Shown here in pieces: positions 8,382 to 18,456 of a stretch of 22,806 nucleotides of DNA. Positions within the stretch are counted from its first letter, which is position 1, and every line of letters starts with the position of its first letter. The position numbers and the translations under genes are program-made. The stretch is from Paracamarosporium sp. OC-R06-R3 (Eukaryota > Ascomycota > Dothideomycetes > Pleosporales > Didymosphaeriaceae). Location: positions 1 through 22,806 of the forward strand of contig JACVRA010000332.1 in the NCBI GenBank assembly GCA_019828545.1, in the 5' to 3' direction. The notes beneath the pieces are model-generated. The model had not been told where the DNA came from, searched no databases, and saw only the letters and a program-made list of their open reading frames with translations.

Positions 8382-11300
8382 GTAAATAAAGAAAAGTTAT
8401 ACCTATTAAAAAAAAATAAGTAGTAAAAGAACTTATAGTAGCCCTATTTACCTATATTAATTTAATTATAAACTATATTAACTAAGTTTTAAAAGTTTAT
8501 AAAATAGGCTTATTATTTAACTGGCTATATAAGTAGCTAAAAGGAATACTTACTTTTAGGGCTAAAGTTAAATAAGAGTTTATAAAAGCCTTAGTAGACT
8601 TTACGTCTATCCTAAACCTCCTCTCTTTAGTAAAGGCTAAATAGTTAGAGGTAGACGTAACGCCTTTAAATAATCTACTTATAAAAATAGTAAATAGGTT
8701 TTAAATAGTAATATATAGTACTATAGTCCTTAATATAAAGCTTATAAACTCTTAAAGACAAAAATAGATTTAAATATTACTATTTATAGTAGTAGACCTT
8801 TTAAGGTATAATATATTCTTAAGTTTACTATAGTTTAACTAGACAAACCTAAAGGTAAATATTATAAGTTATTAAATTCTTTTTTAAAAGAAGATTAAGG
8901 AATTATATCTCTCCTTTAAGAAAATTATTATTAAAGGTATAGAGGAGTTTAATTATATACTTTAAAACTTATATACAGCTATTTATACTTATATAGTATT
9001 AAGTATAGACAACTTAGTACTAAATAGACCTATTAGCCCTAAAGAGGGACTAATACTAGATATTTACTTTAAATTTAAAAATCTTAGCTCTAATAAGGAC
9101 TATAAAGCTATATTAAATTATAATAAAAATAATTTATATATAGAGCTTAAGTTAGACTAGTAACTACTATATTTCCCTATATATAACCTTATAGTTTCTA
9201 AATTAGAGACTCTTTAAAAGTATATTAAGAAATACTTTATAAAAGGTTAAATTTATTACTTAAAATTTCTAGTAGGGGTACTAATCCTCTTTATAAAGAA
9301 AAAAGATAGTAGTCTTAAACTTTATATAAATTATTAAGGACTTAATAAAATTATAATTAAGAACTATAGATCTCTCCTATTAATTATAGAATTATTAAAT
9401 TAACTTAAATAGGCTAAAGTCTTTACTAAGATCGACCTAAAAAAGGCCTATTACTAAGTATAAATAGTAAAAGGTAATAAATAGAAAATAGTATTTAGAA
9501 TCTATTATAGCCATTTTAAATATTTAGTAATACTCTTTAGACTTACTAACGCGTTAGCCTAGTTTTAGGGCCTTATTACTTAAGTATTAACTAAATTAAT
9601 TAACGTTAGCTATATTATATACCTAAATAATATTTTAATCTTTTTAAATATAGAGGAGGACTACGTATATTATATCTAAGAAGTCTTATAATAGTTATAA
9701 AAAGTAAAGCTATTTATTAATATAAAGAAATATAAATAGTATATTAATACTATAGAGTACTTAAGTTTTATTATTATAGTTAAAGGGTTAACTATTAATT
9801 TAAATTAAGTTAAAGTAATTTAATTATAGCCTATACTAACTTATATATATAATATAAAAGTATTTATTAAATTTATAAACTACTATTATAGATTTATTAC
9901 TAATTTCTTTTAAATAGTACTTCCTCTTACTAGTTTAATAAAGAAAGGTTTAAATAGCATCTATTAAAGGCTAGCTATAAAAAGAGAGGAAAGTATTTAC
10001 TTAGAATTAAGGCTAAAGGGTTACTAAGCTTTTTAAGACCTTAAGGACGCGTTTTTTAATATACTAATACTTACTTACTATAAAAGTAGTAGAAAGATAT
10101 ATTTAGAAATTAATACTTTTAAAGGGGTAATTAACGCCATTTATAGTTAATTAATCCCTAATAGGAATGGATAGGTAATATAGTAGTCTATTAATTTCTT
10201 TTTAAAAAAATTAAACGCTACTTAGTATTATTATAATATATATAATAAAAAGCTACTTACTATTATTAAAGGTATTAAATACTAGCACTAGTATTTATAA
10301 GAACAATGTTTTAAGGTCTTAATAGACTATAATAACCTATAATAGTTTATAAAGATAAAGATACTTATAAGACGTTATATTTAATCTTACTTAACCTTAT
10401 CTAAGTATAATTTTGTAATAACTTATTATATAGGATTTATAAATCTAGTAGACGAATTGTCTTAATACCTAAACTATATACTTATAGTTAATAAGCTTAA
10501 GTAGAAAAGTAATAAAGCTTTTATATAACTCCTAGCTAAAATATTATCTTAGTAGGAAGGTAATAAGACTCTTATATTTATAGTTACTACTAAATTAAGT
10601 AGTATAAAGAAGTAAGATTAGGCCCTAAAGAACTAAATTTATAACTTTAAAAGGAAGAATAGGGAGATAGTAGAATCTTAGTTCTTAAAAAATTAAAAAA
10701 AACTAAAACTTAAAAGTTTAAACTTATTAAGGGATAATATTAATAATCTAGTACTAAGTAGTCCTAACATCCTCTATTTAAAACTAATAAAATCTAAGTA
10801 GATTAAGATAATTTAAGAATACCTAAATATAATTAAAAGCTATTATAATAGCCCTTTCTTAGAATACTTTAGTATTACTTAAATTTTTAAGTAGGTTTAA
10901 TAACGTTATTATTAGACTAGAATAACTAAAGATATATTAAATTATATTTATAACTATAAACGCTATTAAAGGGTAATTATAAAAAAATATAAGCTATATA
11001 GCCTTCTTTAAATACTATCTATCCCTAATAGGCCCTAATAGTATATAATAATAGATTTTATTACTAATCTACCTCTAAGCTAATTTACGGGAATAATATA
11101 CGACGTAATCCTAGTTATAGTAGACTATTTTTTAAAAATGGCCTATTATATACCTATATAAATAAATTAAGACAGCATTAACCTAGTTTAGGTATAAATT
11201 TAAGAAGTAATTTACTTATATAGTAACCTAAAAACGGTACTATTAAATAAAAACCTAATAATAAAATTTTATTATTAGGATATATTTTACTACTACTTAA

Positions 11301-12190
11301 ACTTATAGTATATTTTAATATCTACTTTCTACCCTTAGATAGATAAATAGACTAAGTATTAAAATTAAACTTTAAAATAGTATCTTTAAATCTTTTATTT
11401 CCTTAAATAAGATAATTAGGCCTTATAGATATCCTTAGTAAAGTTTACCTATAATAATAGTTAATACTTATTAACTAGCTATACTCTTTACTAAGTTTAC
11501 TTTAGCTATAATTTAACGGAGCTTAATTGGCCCTATTAGTCCTTAAGAGATAAAGAGAGCCCTAAAGGTTTTTAAATAACTAAAAAACTACTAAAAATTA
11601 AAGCATAAGTACGTAAGAAACTTAAAGTAATATAAAAGTATTAAAAAAGTATTATAAGTAAAAAAAAATTACCTCTTAAACTTAAAGTAAAAGATAAGGT
11701 ATAAGTATTAAACTAGTATATAAAGTCTATAAAACTAAGTAAAAAGCTTAATTAGAAATTCTTAAAACTAGGTATAATTAAAGAATGTATTAATTTACTA
11801 CTAATAGCTTATAAAGTAAATTTACTTAAGTTAAGTAAAGTATATCTAATATTCTACCCCTCCTTATTAAAATTATATAAACTTTATAAGTTCCTTTTAT
11901 ACTTATAGAAGCCTATTACTAACACTCTACGTTAGTTAGGTAACAATGTATACGAAATAAACTTTATAGTTAATAGGTAATAAAAAAACTTTAGAAAATA
12001 GAAATACCTTATTAAATAGACTAGCTATAACATTAGTAAGAACTTATAAGAGATAGAGATATCTATTAGTAGTAATACTTTAAAAAAGTATTAAAAAAAA
12101 TTAAAGATATCTTTTAAAAGATTAACTATTAAAATCTCTATATAAAAGTATAGAGGCTATAGATAACTTTTAAAGAAGAAAGAGGTAAAT
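8382..12190 (+). pseudogene. pol: pol of element 4: protease, RT, RNase H, integrase, chromodomain (broken)
   Basis: One frame without indels from about 8582 to 12110. Protease: ALVDF at 8591-8605, an altered active site (DFTS where DSGx is usual), then FIVVDLL near 8785 for the flap/VILG side. RT: KVFTKIDL with the catalytic Asp kept at 9434-9436, LTNALA for LTNAPA, and the YLDD box as YLNN at 9620-9631. RNase H: EINTF with Asp changed to Asn at 10112, then NIYNKKLLTIIKGIKY. Integrase: HHCC finger with Cys turned to Tyr at about 10850-10980; first Asp kept at 11054-11056 (DFITNLP), second Asn at 11246-11248, and Glu turned to Lys at 11354-11356, 35 residues later. Chromodomain at 11948-12110: YEINFIVNR, then KYLIK-stop-TSYNIS, matching YLIKWxGYxxSxNTWE. 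It would have made the whole replication machinery and a histone-reading targeting domain. Confidence 0.92.
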
Positions 12191-14558
12191 TTTAATACCT
12201 AAAATTAACTACTAGGGATTACTAAGGCTTACTAAGACTTATTAGACTATAATAAATCTAGAAATCTAATACTTAAGTTTTTTAAGATTTATTAAGACCT
12301 ATTAAATATAGTTATTTACTCTTTTATTCTATATTTCTTTACGTATTTCCTATAGGGAGTTTAGTAAAGGTTAACTTTAAAAAGTAAAGTATTTTAGTAG
12401 GGAATAGGCTAATAAAATTTCTTAAGTTAAAAATTAAAATTAACTACTAAAGAAGAAAGAAATATCTATAGAATAGAGTCTATTTAGTAAAGAGTTTATA
12501 TAGGGTAGTATCTATTTAGTTTTATTAAAGTTAAACAGCACTTAATAGCCTCTATTAAAAGCTAATAGCCAAAAGAAATATCTAGAATACTTAATAAGAG
12601 TAGGATATTACCTAGGAGTATTATAACTAATTTTAAAAATTATAAAACGCTAAAAAATCTCCCTCTATAACTAAATCCTACTAAAAATATAGTTAATAGG
12701 GCCTATTAACGCCTATTAGTGTTAGATAGTATTAAAGGGCCTTTAGGGGCATCTAAAAAATACTTATCTACTATATCTTACCAAGAGTATTCTAGGTAGT
12801 CTTTTAACTTTTATAGTTATAAATCTACTCCTTTAGGATCTATATAAAGGGTATAATATATTATATATTATAATAGACTTTAATATACTAGTTTAACTCC
12901 TTTAGAAGTTAATTAGTAACTATTTTATAGGTATTATTCTTTCTATTTTCCTAAGGTTCTACTATAAGATTCTTAGTAGGTATAGTTATTAAAGTATTAT
13001 AAAACTTATTCTTTTAACCTTAAATATAAAGTTCCTCTTAAGTATAGGTAAACTAAACTAAAGTATTAATAGAGATTATAATAAAACTAGGCCTAATATA
13101 GCTCTCCTTTTTAAAGTTAATTAATTTATTTTAGCACTTAAGATTAAATATCTATACTAGTTAGTACCTATTAGGCCTTAGTTAACCCCTATAGGCTAAT
13201 TTAGGCCTTCTTACCTTTTAAGGTAATATATTTAAATCTAGAGTAGTATATTAGTCTTAAATTATCTTTATATACTACTATTTATTATTGCTATACTTAT
13301 GGGAGCACTCTACTATACTAGATTAAGTATAATAAGTATAAAAGTTTAACTAACTATTATATAACTAATAATACTTACTATAGCTATCTTTATAAGTAGC
13401 TTAATAAACCTTCTTCTTAAGAATACCTACTAAGTTAATAAAAAGCTTATTAATATATAAAATAATATTTAATACCTTTTAATAAGACTTATTAGTTCTT
13501 AAGTTATCTAAAAGGGTTTAAGTATAGCTAGTTTAACTTTTATATATCTTATACTCTACTATAGTCTTATTTTTTAAGGTAGGCTTAGAAATAAAAGTTA
13601 TAATATTATAGATAGTACTACTAATATTTTAAAGATATTAAATATCTTTTAGAGAAAACTAGAGTATATTAAGACCTAATAGAGTCTAGTAGTACTAGAT
13701 AAGGCTAAATAACTACCTTTAAATATATACTCTCTATAAGGGGATACTTACTATATAGTAGGCCTTTTTAGTTATCTAATATTAGTAATATTATAGGTAG
13801 ATCTTATTGCCTACCTTATTAGAAACCTAGAAAGGAATTTAGTTAATACCTTTAATTAAAAACTTATAATAGCCAACCTTTAACTTATCCTTAAATATAG
13901 CTAAAATATATTTAATATAATATAAGTTAAAAGTAACTAACTTATTATTTACGTAATATATATTATACTAGGCAAGGATTAACATTGCCAATTAAAGACT
14001 AATAGAGACTAATAGAGTTAAATAAAGCCAATAGTAAACTAATAGAAAGAAGTTATTACTACTTATAACTATTAATACTAATTAAGTTCCTATAGGCCTA
14101 TATAGCTCCAAGGATACTTATATTAATAAAAGTAAATATATAATAGCCAAGATAAAGAGTTAGTAGTATAAAAGTCTAAAGAAGTAAAGTCTTTATACTA
14201 AGAAGTTAATATATACTAATATATAATAGTTAATTAACTATACTACTTACTAAGTTACCTAATTAAAGAGACCTAAAGAGAATAAGAAAGTTAGGTATAA
14301 AGTACTTAAAATATAGACTAGGGCCTATATATATTAGTACTAGGCCTATATATACTAATACTAAATAGTATTAGTTATATATTAGACTAGCCTAATATAT
14401 AACTAACCCTAGGTAAGAGGTACTAATATAAGTTAAACGAGGGTTATATTTAGTTTAACTAGGCCTAACCTAGACTTATTAAAACTTAATATTCCTAAGT
14501 ACTTAATATTATAGTAGGATATATATACTTAAGTAGTCTTAGGGCAAGTCTACCCATT
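12191..14558 (+). other. Unassigned 2.4-kb region of element 4 between pol and polypurine tract
   Basis: No domain recognised. All three plus frames and parts of the minus strand were read by eye. The frame with codons beginning at 13990 and 14200 puts surviving C preferentially in third position, as in pol, and is Lys/Asn-rich with few stops at about 13990-14200 (for example KDTYINKSKYIIAKIK). Another plus frame over 12540-13960 has fewer stops, about 7-8 percent, and several hydrophobic runs, but that could be a shadow frame. A 9-bp-arm palindrome (GTTAATAGG/CCTATTAAC) lies at 12692-12710. It could be a third ORF, a captured gene, or an old insertion without visible ends. It is far longer than a normal 3' untranslated region. 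Confidence 0.5.
14319..14406. repeat. Repeat and hairpin cluster near the 3' end of element 4
   Basis: Two near-identical 21-22-bp units in tandem (AGGGCCTATATATATTAGTAC at about 14320-14340, then TAGGCCTATATATACTAATAC at 14341-14361) are followed by two inverted repeats. ACTAATACT/AGTATTAGT has arms at 14354-14362 and 14367-14375. A perfect 15-bp-arm hairpin, TTAGTTATATATTAG/CTAATATATAACTAA, has arms at 14371-14385 and 14392-14406 with a 6-nt loop. This lies about 150 bp before the polypurine tract. Function unknown; an RNA structure in the 3' region is possible. Confidence 0.75.
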
Positions 14559-14570
14559 AGAGGGGGATAA
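14559..14570 (+). promoter_or_regulatory. Polypurine tract of element 4
   Basis: AGAGGGGGATAA directly upstream of the 3' LTR at 14571, a classic primer site for plus-strand DNA synthesis. It fixes both the element's orientation and its LTR border. Confidence 0.88.
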
Positions 14571-14774
14571 TATTATATAGGTAGGTAAAGAGTACCTATT
14601 TTTACCCTATATAAAATATTAAAGCCTATTAGGCCCTAATAGGATACATTAAGTAATAAGGGGTTATATTATACTAAAGCTAATAAAAATAGTTAACTAG
14701 TAATTTATTTATTCTATAATCTATTATTAATTTTCTTAAGTTAAGTCTATATTACTACTACCTATAACTTAATA
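14571..14774 (+). repeat. 3' LTR of element 4
   Basis: 204 bp, gap-free partner of 6908-7111. It begins TATTATATAGG and ends CTATAACTTAATA. About 24 transitions separate the pair, most of them in the AT direction in this copy. Confidence 0.93.
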
Positions 14775-14779
14775 CTTAT
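14775..14779. repeat. Target-site duplication (right) of element 4: CTTAT
   Basis: Matches 6903-6907. Joining 6907 to 14780 restores the interrupted body of element 3. Confidence 0.88.
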
Positions 14780-15560
14780 AGTATTACTTAAGTATCTTAT
14801 AAAGTATACTATTATTTATTTTTTTATACTTTATAACTTAGTAGTTTCTATTAATATTTATTAAAGATTTATTTAGTTTTTTAACTATATTAAGTTATAG
14901 TATTATATTATTAATAACTTTCTTATCTATTATTCTCTTCTTAGAATATATAGGTATTACTTATAATATACATTTATAGCATTTAAAGAATATCTTTTTC
15001 TTGGCCTAATTAATATTTAAATTATATTTTTATAGTTAAGGTAGTTTTAATATAACTTTATATTATAATTCTTTTAATATATTTAAAATAATTTCTTTTA
15101 TATATCCTTAAATAATTATTATTGTTTTAACCTCTTAAGTAATATAAGGCGTCTTGGGCATTAGGGTTCTATTTATAATATAAAGTATATAAAAGTTTTT
15201 TTTATTTAATATAATAAGTTTTACTTTCCTTACTATTTAATATAATATAAAGTTTTTTTCTATTTTTAAGTTTATAAGAGCTTTTATTTATATTTTTTTA
15301 AGCTATACTAGTAGCTTAATTTATATTATTATAGTTAATATTTTATTTAGCTTAATAAAGACTTCTTTTTATTAAAGTCTAGATTTAAAAAAGACATTTC
15401 TTTATATAGTTTTAATATAAGGTAAGGGTTACTTTTTACCTTTTACCTTTAATACTAATGTCTTTTTTTTTTAAATTTATACTTCCTTTTTTCTTTTAAA
15501 TGCCATTAGTATTCCGGATTTAAATAGGTATACTATAATTTTTAAATATATAAATTATTA
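14780..15560 (-). pseudogene. pol: Protease and protease-RT linker of element 3 (broken)
   Basis: Minus-strand continuation of element 3 upstream of its RT. The aspartic protease reads KALINLKIEKNFI at about 15287-15250. The active-site DSG(A/T) has become NLKI at 15272-15261, each residue one RIP-type change from the original. Farther on is YKVILKLP at about 15065 (family HDVILGLPWL), then a NINWxKK-like stretch, NIN-stop-AKKKI. Upstream (15560-15300) the frame begins with a retained ATG reading MAFKRKKEV near 15522 and a Lys-rich stretch KKKDISIKGKR. That section is in a different phase from the protease, so there is at least one indel or a frame change. Cleavage of the gag-pol polyprotein would have been its role. 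Confidence 0.78.
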
Positions 15561-15636
15561 ATAATTAACTTTACTATAAGGATTTATTTATTAGTAAGGT
15601 TTAAAAAAAACATTACTTCTTATTTATTTTATAAAT

Positions 15637-16010
15637 ACTTATTATAGGTTATAATAGAGTATAATAAGGTATACGGAGTAAATAAGCCTTACTAATTTTA
15701 AATATATTAAAGATAAGGGCTATAAAAAGCACTATGCTAACTTTAATTTAAATTAAACCCTTATTAAAAAGACTAAAAGACAACACCGTTATACCTTTAA
15801 TATAAATTAGGTTAAGATCTTACTATACCAAGATCCTAGCTAGATTAGGATTAGATAATTCTAGATTAGATTAATAAACGAATCCTTCTTCTAAACCTTT
15901 AAGGCTACTTTAACGTAAATAGCTAGTAGAAGGAGAGTATATATAGAATAGGGGGCTTTTAGTAGATTTAATAACTTTTTAGTATCCTTTTATACTAGGC
16001 CTATAGGCTA
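15637..16010 (+). pseudogene. Unidentified coding-like tract, less mutated, antisense to element 3
   Basis: A plus-strand frame (codons at 15715, 15718 and so on) of about 124 codons with roughly 11 stops, two of them at its very start, and with many surviving third-position C residues (GGC, CAC, AAC, ACC, ATC, TAC, TTC), unlike its surroundings. It still holds CA dinucleotides and CACCG. Readable pieces include TNFKYIKDKGYKKHYANF, KKTKRQHRYTFNIN, ILLYQDPS and FSRFNNFLVSFYTRP. I do not recognise the family. It lies where element 3 would be expected to continue its gag-protease region, in the opposite direction. It may be a separate insertion or a captured gene piece. It ends at two undetermined bases, so its right border is unknown. 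Confidence 0.5.
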
Positions 16011-16012
16011 NN
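16011..16012. other. Two undetermined bases (NN)
   Basis: The only N residues in the window, at the right end of the less mutated tract. They may mark low-quality base calls or an assembly join between repeats. Confidence 0.95.
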
Positions 16013-16069
16013 TAGTATAGACCTTTTAACTACCTATACTAATACATAGAGTAATTAAACTAAGTTTAA

Positions 16070-17625
16070 TAATATTTAAATAAATATTATAATTTAAAAT
16101 TTAATTCTTCCTTTTCTTAATAGTATATTATATATATATTATATTTATAGTATTTTATATATAGTTTTAAGTATATAAGATTTTAGTAGTCTAGGTTATA
16201 TTATTATTAATAGAAGGGTTTTTTATTCTAATATATTACTTTTACGTTCTTATTATTATTATAATATATATTAACTTAAGTTTAGTTAACTAGTAAGGTA
16301 TATATTATTCTCTACTTTTAATAGGTATTATTTAGGTATAAGATACTTTTTATAAATATATTTCTATCTTATAATTATTAAGGTTTCTTAAGGTAATCTT
16401 ATATATTAATTATTAAAGTACTTTCCTTTCCTTTTATATTTAGATAGGGTATAGATGCCTTAGATAGAATATTTTTCTTATTTTCTTTTTAATATTTATC
16501 TATAAGGTTATTTATACTATACTATTCTTAACTTATTAATAAAAGTATTATAATTTTATTTAATTTTTATATTTATTCTTTAGTTAAGATAACTTTCTAT
16601 TCTTTTTTTAGTTCCTATTCTATAGTTAGTTTAAAAGAGGTTAATATATTTAACTATTTAATAATCTTATTTTTTAATTTATAGTTCCTAGATATATATC
16701 TTAACTTATAATATATAAAATAAGTATAAGTTTCTTATTTTATAATAGTCCTTTGTATAGATGTACTCTTATTATATTTATTTTTAAGTACTAAAGTAAT
16801 ATTATTAAGTTTTATAACTTAATTAAATAATTTTTTAATAGTTTATAGGTTCCTTCCTCTTTCTTTTATTAAAACGTTAAGTTGACTATAGTAGATTTCT
16901 TTTATAAGTTAATATCTATAGTTAGTCTTTAAAGTATAGGGTAGTAGTTATAAGATTTAATAATTTTTTTTAAATATTAATTTTTTATATTTTATTTCCT
17001 TTAGATTATAGTATAAGTTCTATTCTAAATTATACTATTTTAAATTAATTTTAATAGATTTATTTATAAGTTTTTAAAGTATATTAATAGTTATACTACT
17101 ATATAGAAGTTTTTATCTAATAAACTTTTTAAGTCTCTATTAATAGTAAAGTATTAAGGATATTTAATTCTATTTAGTTTAGTTAGTATTCTTCTTAAAT
17201 TTAGCTATATATTTAACTACTAATTTAATTTATTTAATGCTCTAAAGGGCTTATTTAGTAATTTAAGTTATATTAATTATTTTAAAGTATATTTTAAGCT
17301 TTATATAAAAGTAGTTATAGTTCTTAATTATTTAATTAATAATATTATTAGTTTTATTATCTTAAGTAAGGTACTAGTTAACGTAGGGTTAAATCTATTT
17401 AAGTATATTACCCCTTATATACGTAGTAGTAAAAAGGGTTTTATTCTTATTCTTCTATTTTTATTCTAAGAAATAAAAGTATATATTAAGTTATAGGACT
17501 TAAATCTTTATATATTTATAGTTACTATAGTATAAGTTAAGTTTAATTATAGGATTTTAATAATCTCTAGTAGTAGTAATACCATTACTTTTAAAAGTAT
17601 TAATAAATATAGTTAAAAGGTTACT
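16070..17625 (-). pseudogene. gag: gag of element 3 (broken)
   Basis: Minus-strand frame beginning close to the 5' LTR; FINTFKSNGITTTRDY precedes 17545, and the start Met is not recognisable. It continues KLNLYYSNYKYIKI and LNIYFYFLE (family pattern: YxGNxxKLxxWxxQLxxYF), then KNKNKTLL and IYLNRFNPTL (family YLRGxAxxWxxP), placing the capsid at about 17550-17000. Around 16700-16450 it stays Lys/Glu-rich (ELKKE, KVILTKE), as capsid C-terminal and nucleocapsid parts do, but no CCHC knuckle was identified. The part nearest 16070 is assigned by position only. Gag would form the virus-like particle in the cytoplasm. Confidence 0.75.
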
Positions 17626-17651
17626 AGTACTTATATTAAGGATATTTAAAA

Positions 17652-18074
17652 TATTAAAGCCCTAAAGTTAGTTAAATATAAAGGGGTAAGTAGGGTTAAT
17701 TCTTAAGTAAAAGTACTTAGTATAAGAATAAAATAATATTACATTACGTATATAATATAATAGAATTATTAGAGAAATTTAAATAATAAATTATTAATAG
17801 GTTATTACTATAGTAAATAGATTAAATATAAGAATTAAAGATAATTTTTTTATTCTTATATACTTAAGGTAGGACTACTCTTTAAAGAGTACTCTCTTTA
17901 AATTACTCTCTAAAGAGTACTCTTTATAAAGTATTCTTTATAAAGTAGTTATATAACTCCTCTATAAGTACTAGTATATATAAGTATATAGGTTAAGCCT
18001 ATATATACCTTTAATAGTAAGAGTTTACTTAACTAATCGTCCTCTCTTTTATATTAAAATCTTAGATCTTAATA
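17652..18074 (-). repeat. 5' LTR of element 3 (right)
   Basis: 423 bp, gap-free partner of 3115-3537. It ends CTTAGATCTTAATA and is followed at once by the GTATT duplication. It contains the same short array of CTCTTTA/AAAGAGTACT motifs at about 17876-17948. Its internal side (left) shows no recognisable tRNA primer-binding site. Confidence 0.92.
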
Positions 18075-18079
18075 GTATT
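18075..18079. repeat. Target-site duplication (right) of element 3: GTATT
   Basis: Matches 3110-3114 at the other end of element 3. Confidence 0.88.
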
Positions 18080-18455
18080 CTTTTAAAGTAGAAAGAGTAA
18101 AAACTAATTAAAATAAAATTAAAAAATAAAATAATTAATATATAATTTAAAAAAATCTCTATACTTTTTCTATTCTTTATAGTTAACTTAGTTATTTAAA
18201 TTATAAGTACTTCTTTTATATAAAAAATAATTAGTCTTCTCTTAATATATTATTAAGTATTTTTAATATTTAATTAAAACTTAATACCTTTATTACTAAA
18301 TTACTTTTTATTACTAAAGCCTTATAGGCCTTACTATAAGTAAACTCTACTACCTTAGTATAGATTAAACTAAGTATATAGTATACTTTATAATACTTTA
18401 ATTATTTAACGTTAAAAATAATAGTAATACTATTAAGCTTATAAATATCTTAGGC
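18080..18455. other. Upstream sequence of the right-hand element; possible LTR or leader
   Basis: About 375 bp between the restored insertion site (continuous with 3114) and the first gag codons of element 5. It should hold the 5' LTR end and leader of element 5 or the rest of the 3' LTR of the left chromovirus relic. No second copy lies in the window, so LTR borders cannot be set, and no gene is supported here. Confidence 0.45.
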
Positions 18456-18456
18456 T

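Larger units (their letters stand above)
6908..14774 (+). mobile_element. Ty3/gypsy chromovirus, full-length, plus strand (element 4, nested in element 3)
   Basis: A 7.87-kb element with 204-bp LTRs, CTTAT duplications, a clear polypurine tract, gag and a pol frame running protease-RT-RNase H-integrase-chromodomain. Pol keeps one reading phase from about 8582 to 12110 without an indel. It is inserted in the protease-RT linker of element 3, in the opposite orientation. It is the youngest insertion that can be placed in order. About 2.4 kb between the chromodomain and the polypurine tract is more than such an element needs and is not explained. I could not find a convincing primer-binding site just after the 5' LTR, possibly because RIP destroyed it. 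Confidence 0.93.
3115..18074 (-). mobile_element. Ty3/gypsy LTR retrotransposon, full-length, minus strand (element 3)
   Basis: Two 423-bp LTRs in direct orientation (3115-3537 and 17652-18074) are flanked by GTATT duplications. Between them, on the minus strand and in the order expected, lie gag, protease, RT, RNase H and integrase. Removing nested element 4 (6908-14774 plus one 5-bp duplication) leaves an element of about 7.1 kb. A minus-strand polypurine tract sits inside the left (3') LTR. It also carries an antisense reading frame near the 3' LTR and an unexplained plus-strand tract in its gag-protease region. Every reading frame is broken by RIP-type stops. Confidence 0.92.

Noticed and set aside
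12540..13960. Envelope-like membrane protein in a hydrophobic plus-strand frame
   Set aside because: Hydrophobic residues are expected from AT-rich codons in a shifted phase, and another frame shows the third-position C bias. Kept only as a possibility inside the unassigned region.
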